Source of the DNA: Lachnospiraceae bacterium
Lineage (GTDB): Bacteria > Bacillota > Clostridia > Lachnospirales > Lachnospiraceae
DNA length: 64,000 nt
Direction: 5' to 3'
NCBI GenBank assembly: GCA_016283575.1
Contig: JAEEND010000013.1
Span: forward strand, 39,854-103,853
In this document: in pieces, positions 57,444-64,000 of the stretch
Layout: each line of letters opens with the position of its first letter
Position numbering within the stretch: position 1 is the stretch's first letter
Position numbers and translations under genes: made by a program
Notes under the pieces: generated by a model
Seen by the model: only the letters and a program-made list of their open reading frames with translations
Databases searched by the model: none
What the model was told of the DNA's origin: nothing

Positions 57444-57541
57444 GCTTTGTTACCTCCTTTTGGTCTCTGGCCCACACTCATGTATGAGCAAGGAAAATAT
57501 TATATCACGGAAATCTACTCTATCATAAAAAACAAGCAAAA

Positions 57542-57721
57542 TCAAGCCTTTTTTACTTCTTTTACCGATTTTTCAAGGGTTGTTCTGGGAATCACCAATT
57601 GTCGGCCGCAGCCTAAACACTTTACACGGAAATCCGCGCCGATTCTCATGACTTCCCACTCTTTGCTGCCGCAGGGATGAGGCTTCTTAAGTTTACAAAT
57701 ATCTCCAACCTGAATATCCAT
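57542..57721 (-). CDS. DUF951 small zinc-ribbon-like protein
   Basis: 59 residues: MDIQVGDICKLKKPHPCGSKEW is followed by VMRIGADFRVKCLGCGRQLVIPR, the DUF951 pattern with a PHPCGS stretch and a CxxC pair (Cys35, Cys38). The start shares one base with the sirtuin stop (TAATG), so translation is coupled. The family is widespread in Firmicutes, often beside rpsF-ssb-rpsR; a nucleic-acid or RNA-associated role is guessed only. Confidence 0.88.
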   Translation of the reverse strand: MDIQVGDICKLKKPHPCGSKEWEVMRIGADFRVKCLGCGRQLVIPRTTLEKSVKEVKKA

Positions 57722-58443
57722 TATATCTGTGATAAAACCTCTCCGATTTTTCCGCGGATTATAAGATCCGCATTGCCATCCTGACTTGTTTCAGACATGT
57801 TAATGAGCACAAGCTTGTCGCCTCTGTAATACTGAAGGAGTCCGGCTGCAGGATAAACCACAAGGCTTGTGCCACCTACTATAAGCACATCGGCATTGGC
57901 TATATAATTTATCGCCTTACTCATAACATTCATGTCAAGGCCTTCTTCATAGAGAACAACGTCAGGGCGGATCATGCCACCACATGTACATCTCGGTATG
58001 CCGTCTGCATCAAGCACTGCATTAACGTCATATCTCTTACCACAGTCATCACAGTAATTCTTCATGACGGTTCCGTGAAGCTCCAGCACTTCTTTACTTC
58101 CTGCCGCCTGATGAAGGCCGTCTATATTCTGAGTGATTATCGCTTTTAATTTGCCCTGTTTCTCAAGCTCCGCAAGCTTCTTGTGACATGCGTTGGGCTT
58201 TGCTGCCAGTGCCGGTGCCACCATTTTTTCTTTATAGAACTCAAAGAATTCATCGGTCCTTCTATATAGAAAGCTGTGACTTACTATTGTCTCGGGCGAG
58301 TATTTATACTTTAAATTGTATAAACCGTCCGTAGAACGAAAGTCCGGTATTCCACTTTCAGTTGAAACACCGGCGCCTCCAAAAAATACTATATTATCTG
58401 ATCCGTCAATCCATTCTTTAAGTGTAAGGATTTCTTTTTCCAC
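57721..58443 (-). CDS. NAD+-dependent protein deacylase (sirtuin)
   Basis: 240 residues. NAD-binding GGAGVSTESGIPDFRS, TQNIDGLHQAAG, the catalytic His in VLELHGTV, and a zinc site Cys-x-x-Cys (YCDDCG) with CTCGG. It removes acyl groups from lysines using NAD+. It lacks an obvious long N- or C-terminal extension. It sits 10 bases after the EAL-GH25 gene in the same operon. Confidence 0.94.
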   Translation of the reverse strand: MEKEILTLKEWIDGSDNIVFFGGAGVSTESGIPDFRSTDGLYNLKYKYSPETIVSHSFLYRRTDEFFEFYKEKMVAPALAAKPNACHKKLAELEKQGKLKAIITQNIDGLHQAAGSKEVLELHGTVMKNYCDDCGKRYDVNAVLDADGIPRCTCGGMIRPDVVLYEEGLDMNVMSKAINYIANADVLIVGGTSLVVYPAAGLLQYYRGDKLVLINMSETSQDGNADLIIRGKIGEVLSQI

Positions 58444-58453
58444 GACAAGCCTC

Positions 58454-60448
58454 CTACCACCACTTCTTGAATAAAATGTTTAAATCAACGCTTCCTTCTA
58501 TACCATCGACAGTTCCTGACTTGGAATACTGCCAGTTGGCGATTTCATATGGGAAATACAAGGGTCTGTTGTAGTAGCAGAACCACTTGTCATAATCTTC
58601 AAGCTTTGTCATATCCATGATGCGCACAAAATACTTCATGCCGGAATAGATCATTGGATCGTAACCTGCATTTTTTACATGATCGCAGAATGCTACGGCA
58701 ATATCTGTAAGCTCTTCTCCTGTTAAGACATCTGTTCTTGCGGCATCGGGAGCCTGTTCAATATCTATTGCAACAGGACCCGTTACATGATAGGGCTCGA
58801 TGAGTTCAAGCACCATATCCGCTTCTTCTATAGCTTCTGCTATGTCAACTGCCTGGGAGTAAAAATAAACTCCTACGGCAAGTCCTGCGGCTTTAGCACC
58901 TTCTATATTGGCTGTAAAATTCGGATCTTCTACGAGACGTCCGTTAGCATAGCCTCTTAATCCGCATCTTATAATTACAAAATCAACCCCGTCAGCCTTA
59001 ACCTTGTCCCAGTCGATCTCGCCCTGGAAGGAGGATACGTCCACGCCGGTGTACGCATCGTGACCTGTATAATCGATCCTGCCTGTTTCTTCATTCTGGA
59101 TAAGATCGTCAATTACCAGTGTATTGGGCTTAAGCTCTTTATTAACGGGAATATATAGGAATTTGTTTCCTGCATTATCCCAGAACACGATATCATCGGG
59201 GAAAAGGCTTCTGTACCAGTCAAGAGTTCCGAGGCTTATTTCCGATACGGTTCTTAACTTCGTAACAAAAGCTTTATCTTCTTCCTCTCGTGCCTCTTCT
59301 CTTGCTTCATCTATAAGAAGCTCCACCTGGTCCTCGGTATAAAGTATCTGTTCGTCATTGTTCTTGGTTTCAGCCTTGCCTCCCTTTGACAAAAGAAGGG
59401 TCAGACCCAGAACTGTGAATGCCAGCAGAAACATAACCACTCCGGCTATGAGGAAGCCGAGACCGCTTTTACGATTATTTTTATTCTTCTTGGGATATTC
59501 GGTTTCAGGAATGTAAGCGTGTGAAGGACGTTCCTCCCACTTGATCTCGCTTTCGTCCACGTCTCTAAGCTGCATGGGCTTTGTCTCCCTTTTTCTGGGT
59601 GCTCCCTGTGAGGGATATTTTCTGTAGCGCAATCTCTTCTCAAATTCGTCCATGGGAAGGGGCTGATCAAAAAGGAAACCTTGAACCACGTCACACTTAA
59701 GTTCCTGCAAAAGTCCTAATTCTTCTGTTGTTTCTACCCCTTCTGCAAGCACTTCCATGTCAAGTTCTTTTGCCATGTGAATGATGCTTGAGATGACCTT
59801 ACGGGCCTTGGCATTTTTAACGCCCTTACCCAGCAAGGATTTATCCAATTTTACCACTTCAAAATCCATGTTCTGAAGCATGTTAAGTGATGAATATCCG
59901 GAACCGAAATCGTCGATGGATGACTTGATGCCATAGTTCTTCAATTTATCTATGGTTGTTTCCAGTATTTCTTCTTTGTCCAAGTAGGCGGTTTCGGTGA
60001 ATTCCACTTCGATATATTCAGGTGGAATCTCGTACTTCTTTATGGTGTTGTAGATACGCTCCGCAACTCCCGCTTCGTTGAAGTGAAACTTGGAAAAGTT
60101 AACCGATACCCGTACCATCTGAAGTCCCTTGTCCATCCACTCACGCATCTTGCGACAGGTCTCTTCCAGTACATAAAAATCAACATCTATTACAAGCCCG
60201 GTTCTTTCGCAGAAGGGGATGAAAAACACCGGCGGTTTTATGTCGCCGTTATAGTTCCATCGAATAAGCGCTTCTGCTCCCGCGATATTTAAATCGTCAA
60301 TAGAAACTTTTGGTTGAAAATAAACGATGAATTCTTTGTTTTGAAGTGCAGAAAGCAGACGTCGAAAGAATTTAAGTCCTTCAACATCGAACTGTTCTCC
60401 ATACCCCTGACTTTCGGAATATGTACTTCCGGAAATAGGTTGTACCAT
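58454..60448 (-). CDS. Transmembrane fusion: cytoplasmic EAL c-di-GMP phosphodiesterase and extracellular GH25 muramidase
   Basis: 664 residues. Residues about 25-270 form an EAL domain with Glu59-Ala-Leu, Asn117, Glu149/Glu152, Asp179-Asp180, Lys200 and Glu236, so the c-di-GMP-cleaving set looks complete. A charged linker leads to a single membrane helix (327-354) after KNKNNRK, consistent with the EAL part being inside. Outside are a coiled-coil-like acidic stretch (370-395) and a GH25 lysozyme domain (about 463-664) with Asp470, Asp562 and Glu564 (VDVSSFQG, AIDIEQA). GGAGG precedes the ATG. It lies between a GDPD gene and a sirtuin. Confidence 0.92.
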   Translation of the reverse strand: MVQPISGSTYSESQGYGEQFDVEGLKFFRRLLSALQNKEFIVYFQPKVSIDDLNIAGAEALIRWNYNGDIKPPVFFIPFCERTGLVIDVDFYVLEETCRKMREWMDKGLQMVRVSVNFSKFHFNEAGVAERIYNTIKKYEIPPEYIEVEFTETAYLDKEEILETTIDKLKNYGIKSSIDDFGSGYSSLNMLQNMDFEVVKLDKSLLGKGVKNAKARKVISSIIHMAKELDMEVLAEGVETTEELGLLQELKCDVVQGFLFDQPLPMDEFEKRLRYRKYPSQGAPRKRETKPMQLRDVDESEIKWEERPSHAYIPETEYPKKNKNNRKSGLGFLIAGVVMFLLAFTVLGLTLLLSKGGKAETKNNDEQILYTEDQVELLIDEAREEAREEEDKAFVTKLRTVSEISLGTLDWYRSLFPDDIVFWDNAGNKFLYIPVNKELKPNTLVIDDLIQNEETGRIDYTGHDAYTGVDVSSFQGEIDWDKVKADGVDFVIIRCGLRGYANGRLVEDPNFTANIEGAKAAGLAVGVYFYSQAVDIAEAIEEADMVLELIEPYHVTGPVAIDIEQAPDAARTDVLTGEELTDIAVAFCDHVKNAGYDPMIYSGMKYFVRIMDMTKLEDYDKWFCYYNRPLYFPYEIANWQYSKSGTVDGIEGSVDLNILFKKWW

Positions 60449-60472
60449 TCAAACCTCCAATGAAAGAAATTT

Positions 60473-61291
60473 TCATCCGAGTTTTTCAAAAATAACAGAA
60501 TCAAAGCTTCCCCATGCTTCTTTTTCTGCTTCCTCACCCCTTGCCGTCCATGCGACAAGAAACGGTGAATAAAAAACCTTACACAATCTGAACCCCAATT
60601 TATTGATGTCTTTGTAAGAGTAAGCAATAAAGTCAGGTTTAGACACTCTGTTTAATAATAGATGTGTAAGTAAAAACCGCGTAATCAAAGATAGCGATCT
60701 ATCATGCATCAAATCACAGGATAACTGCCCTCTTATTATTTCAGGATGGTTCTTTGCAAACCAGCCTATCAAAAAAGGGCTGAAGGATTCGACACAGTAC
60801 TCCCCCTTGTATGTTTGAAGCATTTCAAATACTTTTTCACAGAAATAATAATTTCTTACCCCGTTGGCGGATTTAAGCTCACAAATGAGATCTGCTCCGT
60901 CGAGAGTCTTAAGAACTTCACTGAATAACGGAATCCGCTCCTCCGTGTCCTTTAACCGGAAAGACTGTAATTCCTCATAAGAATAATCTTTAATGCCGCC
61001 CTTCACATTGCACATGCGATCAAGAGTATCGTCATGAAAGACCACAAGTACCCCGTCCCGGGTCATCTGTACGTCAAGTTCCACTCCGAATCCTGCCGAA
61101 ACGGCCTCTCTGAAGGCCCATAAGGAATTCTCGGGAATCCTTCCGCCGTGAAGACCTCTGTGAGCATAAGACTTTTTCTTAAAATATGATGTGTCGCGTC
61201 TTTTGTTGGGCTTTATCAGGATAATCGCAAGTAAAAACAAGATATCCATCACTATTATCGCAATCAAAAGACACCATTCCAGTGTGTTCAT
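60473..61291 (-). CDS. Membrane-anchored glycerophosphodiester phosphodiesterase
   Basis: 272 residues. One N-terminal membrane helix (about 5-27) is followed by a GDPD domain: SYAHRGLHGGRIPENSLWAF is the substrate/metal region, with VELDVQMTRDGVLVVFHDDTL. It releases glycerol-3-phosphate from phospholipid headgroup diesters or possibly from teichoic-acid-like polymers. It is the first gene of the unit with EAL-GH25, sirtuin and DUF951. Confidence 0.92.
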   Translation of the reverse strand: MNTLEWCLLIAIIVMDILFLLAIILIKPNKRRDTSYFKKKSYAHRGLHGGRIPENSLWAFREAVSAGFGVELDVQMTRDGVLVVFHDDTLDRMCNVKGGIKDYSYEELQSFRLKDTEERIPLFSEVLKTLDGADLICELKSANGVRNYYFCEKVFEMLQTYKGEYCVESFSPFLIGWFAKNHPEIIRGQLSCDLMHDRSLSLITRFLLTHLLLNRVSKPDFIAYSYKDINKLGFRLCKVFYSPFLVAWTARGEEAEKEAWGSFDSVIFEKLG

Positions 61292-61335
61292 ATCAAATTT
61301 AGGTTACCATAAAATCCTTCAAAAATAAACACCAA

Positions 61336-61373
61336 AGAAAAAAAAGACAACCAAATTTTCGGCTGTCTTTTTT
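61336..61373 (-). terminator. Terminator after lysA
   Basis: 13-bp stem with one G-U pair (61340-61352, 61361-61373) followed by a long T-run on the minus strand. Confidence 0.85.
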
Positions 61374-61383
61374 GTATAACTTG

Positions 61384-62625
61384 TCAGAATAATGTCATCA
61401 AATCTTCGATAGTCTCTCTTCTTCTTATGAGTTCCACGGAACCGTCTTTTTTCACCATAACCTCTGCAGGTCTTGGACGGGAGTTGTATGTGGAGCACAT
61501 GCTGTATCCGTAAGCCCCTGTATCAAGAATACATACAAGGTCCTCTTCTTTTATCTCGGGGAGCATTCTTTCTTTTGCAAGAATATCTCCTGATTCACAG
61601 ATGTTTCCTACAACTGTTATTTCAGAAAGATCATCGCGGGAAACCACTTTTCCGTTACGAATTACTTCAACATCATGCCAGGATCCGTACATGGAAGGAC
61701 GTACCAGGACGTTCATGCCGATGTCGCAGCCGGCGTACTTTTTACCCGCATTCTGCTTAATGGCATTTACACGGCCTAAGATGACCGAACCTTCCGCAAC
61801 GCAGTATCTTCCGGGCTCTGATTTAAATAAAGGTGCATATCCGTATCGCTCTACAAAATCAGTTAAAATAGGCTCCAGGGCTTCTCTGAACTCATCAATG
61901 GGATAAGGTGCCTCATCATCGAGCTTGTGATATGGAATTCCATATCCGCCGCCAAAGTCTATAAACTCAAGGCCTTCAAATCTCTCAGCGATCCTCAAAA
62001 TATTCTTAACCGCTTCAAGATATGGTTCCGGACTCATGAAGAGGGAACCTATATGCTGGTTGATACCCGCAATCTTAAGGCTGTATTCTTCAGCAATACC
62101 AAAGATCTTATCGATATCTTCTTCCGCAATTCCGAATTTGGTCTTTTTACCGCCGGTTACCACCTTCTCGCTGTGGCCTGCGCCGACACCGGGATTAATG
62201 CGGACCGCACATCTTCCGCCGGGATTAAGGCGTCCAAAACGCTCTAACTGGCTTAAGCTGTCTAGACTCGTCATGATTTCTTTTTCAATGGCAAAAGAAA
62301 GCTCTTCATCACTTACGTTGTTAGGTACAAAGAAGATTCGTTCTTTTGGAAATCCTGATTTTAATAGCATGGTGATCTCTCCGACGCTCATGGCATCGCA
62401 GTTAAGGCCCTCTTCAAGAGCAAGCTTTAATATGTGAATATTGGTATTTGCCTTGATGGAATAGTTGGCGGTGTAGGGGTATTTGGTAATAACACCGGCT
62501 ACAGCCCTCATGCGGCTTCTTAAAATCTCTTCATTATATACATAAAGAGGAGTTCCGTACTTCTCAGCCAATTCTTCAGGATTGTTATTTTTAAAAAATG
62601 AAGATGAATTAATATATGAATCCAT
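61384..62625 (-). CDS. lysA: Diaminopimelate decarboxylase
   Basis: 413 residues. PLP lysine in ANYSIKANTN, phosphate-binding FGGGYGIPYHK, and EPGRYCVAEGSVILG; the second-subunit cysteine motif is GNICESGD. It converts meso-diaminopimelate to L-lysine. AAGGAG precedes the ATG. It follows ddh by 34 bases in the same direction. Confidence 0.96.
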   Translation of the reverse strand: MDSYINSSSFFKNNNPEELAEKYGTPLYVYNEEILRSRMRAVAGVITKYPYTANYSIKANTNIHILKLALEEGLNCDAMSVGEITMLLKSGFPKERIFFVPNNVSDEELSFAIEKEIMTSLDSLSQLERFGRLNPGGRCAVRINPGVGAGHSEKVVTGGKKTKFGIAEEDIDKIFGIAEEYSLKIAGINQHIGSLFMSPEPYLEAVKNILRIAERFEGLEFIDFGGGYGIPYHKLDDEAPYPIDEFREALEPILTDFVERYGYAPLFKSEPGRYCVAEGSVILGRVNAIKQNAGKKYAGCDIGMNVLVRPSMYGSWHDVEVIRNGKVVSRDDLSEITVVGNICESGDILAKERMLPEIKEEDLVCILDTGAYGYSMCSTYNSRPRPAEVMVKKDGSVELIRRRETIEDLMTLF

Positions 62626-62659
62626 AATTCTCCTTGCGAGTATTTACTCTTTTCGGAAT

Positions 62660-63640
62660 TTATAATAAGTGCGCTCTCAGTTCTTCACCGGGAAGAGGAC
62701 TTAAATATGCGGGAGCAATATCAAATACTGTCTTACAGCCGTTTACGCCTTCTTTATGCAATCTGTTTATTGCTCTTGCAAAAGAAAGGATAACTGAAGA
62801 TGTGAATTCAGGATTGGAATCAAGCTTAAGTCTGTATTCGATGACATGCTTATTTTCTTTTTCAGCACCTGTCACACCTGTTCTGAATACAAATCCGCCA
62901 TGAGGAATACCCTGATGATCACGTTTAAATTCTTCTTCAGAAATAAAGTGTACGGTTGTGTCATATTCATCAAAGTAGTTGGGCATTGTCTTGATCGTTT
63001 CTTCGATCTTAGCAAGATCTGCGCCTTCTTCAGCTACAACAAAACATTCTCTTGTATGCTTTTGTCTTGTGGTAAGGGTAGGATTTTCACCGTTTCTTAC
63101 AGCTTCAAGTGCTGATTCTACAGGAATTGTGTACTGTTTACCGTTCTTAACGCCGGGAACGCGTCTGATGGCATCGGAATGTCCCTGAGATACGCCCTTT
63201 CCCCAGAAAGTATAATCATTACCTTCAGGAAGGATGCAATTAGAATAAAGTCTCATAAGTGAGAACATGCCGGGATCCCATCCTGCGGAAATAAGAGCAA
63301 TGTGTCCGTTTTCTTTTGCTGCCTTATCTACGTTATTGAAATGCTCGGGAATACGGGCATGAGTATCAAAGCTGTCTATAACATTAAAGTATTTAACGTA
63401 TTCGGGAGTCTGCTTAGGTAAGTCTGTTGCGGACCCACCACAGATCACAAGAACATCTACTTCATCCTTGTGGGCTTCAACATCACTTACGTTGTATACG
63501 GGAACTCCGGGAGTAAGGATTTTAACTGATGAAGGATCTCTTCTTGTAAATACACAGGAAAGTTCCATATCCTTGTTCTGTCTGATAGCACATTCAACTC
63601 CGCGGCCAAGGTTGCCGTAACCTAAAATACCTATTTTCAT
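62660..63640 (-). CDS. ddh: meso-Diaminopimelate dehydrogenase
   Basis: 326 residues. NADP-binding KIGILGYGNLGRGVE, CVFTRRDP, LISAGWDPGMFSLMR and KGVSQGHSDAIRRVPGVK are those of Ddh. It makes meso-DAP directly from tetrahydrodipicolinate, NADPH and ammonia in one step, bypassing the acylated branches. Combined with lysA it completes lysine synthesis and supplies peptidoglycan DAP. GAGGAG precedes the ATG. Confidence 0.96.
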   Translation of the reverse strand: MKIGILGYGNLGRGVECAIRQNKDMELSCVFTRRDPSSVKILTPGVPVYNVSDVEAHKDEVDVLVICGGSATDLPKQTPEYVKYFNVIDSFDTHARIPEHFNNVDKAAKENGHIALISAGWDPGMFSLMRLYSNCILPEGNDYTFWGKGVSQGHSDAIRRVPGVKNGKQYTIPVESALEAVRNGENPTLTTRQKHTRECFVVAEEGADLAKIEETIKTMPNYFDEYDTTVHFISEEEFKRDHQGIPHGGFVFRTGVTGAEKENKHVIEYRLKLDSNPEFTSSVILSFARAINRLHKEGVNGCKTVFDIAPAYLSPLPGEELRAHLL

Positions 63641-63686
63641 TATCTATCTCCTCTACTGCTTTAATTCGCTAAAGAACTACTAAATT

Positions 63687-63716
63687 TTTATAACATGTAT
63701 GTATTTACTTCGTCAA
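63687..63716 (-). promoter_or_regulatory. Promoter of ddh-lysA
   Basis: On the minus strand TTGACG (63711-63716), 18-base spacer, TATAAA (63687-63692). Confidence 0.6.
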
Positions 63717-63725
63717 TAATATTTT

Positions 63726-63758
63726 TATAAAAAATAAAGACCATCTTACGATGATCTT
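63726..63758 (-). terminator. Terminator after the tRNA cluster
   Basis: 9-bp stem with one G-U pair (63737-63745, 63750-63758) followed by TTATTTTTT on the minus strand. Confidence 0.75.
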
Positions 63759-63765
63759 CTTAAAA

Positions 63766-63836
63766 AGGTGACTGCCGGATTTGAACCGGCGATGACGGTG
63801 TTGCAGACCGGGGCCTTACCACTTGGCTAAGTCACC
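63766..63836 (-). tRNA. tRNA-Cys (GCA)
   Basis: 71 bases. Acceptor stem GGTGACT/AGTCACC, discriminator U as expected for Cys, anticodon loop CTGCAAC on a CGGT/ACCG stem, and T-arm with GTTCAAATCC. No CCA is encoded; a T tract follows directly. Confidence 0.93.
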
Positions 63837-63875
63837 ATCTATATTAAAAAAAAGTTCAGAACTTGAACTTAAGAG

Positions 63876-63947
63876 TGACTCCGACGAGAATCGAACTCGT
63901 GTTACCGCCGTGAAAGGGCGATGTCTTAACCGCTTGACCACGGAGCC
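63876..63947 (-). tRNA. tRNA-Glu (UUC)
   Basis: 72 bases. Acceptor GGCTCCG/CGGAGTC with one G-U pair, anticodon loop CTTTCAC giving UUC, and T-loop GTTCGATTC. No CCA is encoded. Confidence 0.93.
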
Positions 63948-63952
63948 ATGAG

Positions 63953-64000
63953 CTCCCCGAGTAGGGTTTGAACCTACGACCCTCCGGTTAACAGCCGGAT
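63953..64000 (-). tRNA. tRNA-Asn (GUU), 5' part outside the window
   Basis: The 3' 48 bases are present: anticodon loop CTGTTAA (GUU), T-arm GTAGG/CCTAC with TTCAAAC, 3' acceptor strand TCGGGGA and discriminator G. First of the three tRNAs in transcription order. Confidence 0.9.

Noticed and set aside
57444..57541. S6:S18 autoregulatory leader RNA before rpsF
   Set aside because: I could not find the expected CCG-containing bulged hairpin in these 98 bases with any confidence.

Overview
The window looks like a chromosomal segment of a low-to-moderate GC, strictly anaerobic Clostridia, most likely Lachnospiraceae of the Butyrivibrio/Pseudobutyrivibrio type. That assignment is inference. It rests on spoVG, a GlgC/GlgD pair, a diaminopimelate dehydrogenase route to lysine, pyruvate formate-lyase with an activating enzyme, a clostridial 2[4Fe-4S] ferredoxin, DnaD/DnaI-type helicase loading, MecA, GdpP and strong AGGAGG ribosome binding sites. 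No insertion sequence, prophage or CRISPR array was seen.

Layout. 1-4.2 kb: the 5' part of argC, a one-domain AraC regulator, a membrane diguanylate cyclase and a Y-family polymerase with its YolD-like partner. 4.2-7.7 kb: an AT-rich accessory block in which a secreted trypsin/V8-like serine protease is co-transcribed with four small secreted or membrane proteins, beside a membrane-anchored XRE regulator. 7.9-10.9 kb: NhaC-family antiporter, MscL and a glycosyltransferase. 10.9-18.1 kb: a complete F-type ATP synthase operon whose c subunit carries a two-carboxylate, Na+-type ion site. 18.1-25.1 kb: mfd, pth, spoVG, glgD and glgC. 25.2-29.9 kb: murC, a dense cluster of DnaA boxes, then dnaD-like, dnaI-like and prs genes. 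29.9-39.4 kb: an envelope and nucleotide-salvage run (large secreted protein, SAM methyltransferase, coiled-coil/SleB hydrolase, dCMP deaminase, upp, rpiB, Sua5, GH18). 39.5-41.3 kb: a small hypothetical, a non-coding stretch rich in hairpins, mecA and a DUF1858 gene.

41.4-45.2 kb is the most unusual metabolic locus. Pyruvate formate-lyase is split. A 679-residue barrel subunit with the Cys-Cys active site lacks the glycyl radical domain, and an 80-residue protein supplies that domain. Between them lies a 66-residue protein resembling the first half of the radical domain, but with a cysteine cluster instead of the radical glycine. A terminator, pflA and a ferredoxin follow. 45.2-51.8 kb: dnaB, rplI, gdpP, a VTC-domain protein and a chemotaxis receptor. 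51.9-56.3 kb: a GH16/crystallin/ricin-type secreted glucanase, two HAD phosphatases and a radical SAM protein. 56.4-61.3 kb: rpsF-ssb-rpsR, then an operon of GDPD, an EAL-transmembrane-GH25 fusion, a sirtuin and DUF951. 61.4-64 kb: lysA, ddh and three tRNA genes (Asn, Glu, Cys).

Together the window covers energy conservation (ATP synthase, PFL, ferredoxin), replication (DnaB, DnaD, DnaI, SSB, DnaA boxes), peptidoglycan supply and turnover (murC, lysA, ddh, GH25, SleB-like, GH18) and cyclic-dinucleotide signalling (GGDEF, EAL, GdpP). The two items most deserving follow-up are the split PFL with its cysteine paralogue and the c-di-GMP phosphodiesterase fused across the membrane to a muramidase. 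Several gene starts were moved inward from the longest reading frame because a good Shine-Dalgarno site, a family-typical N-terminus or a terminator decides the start.
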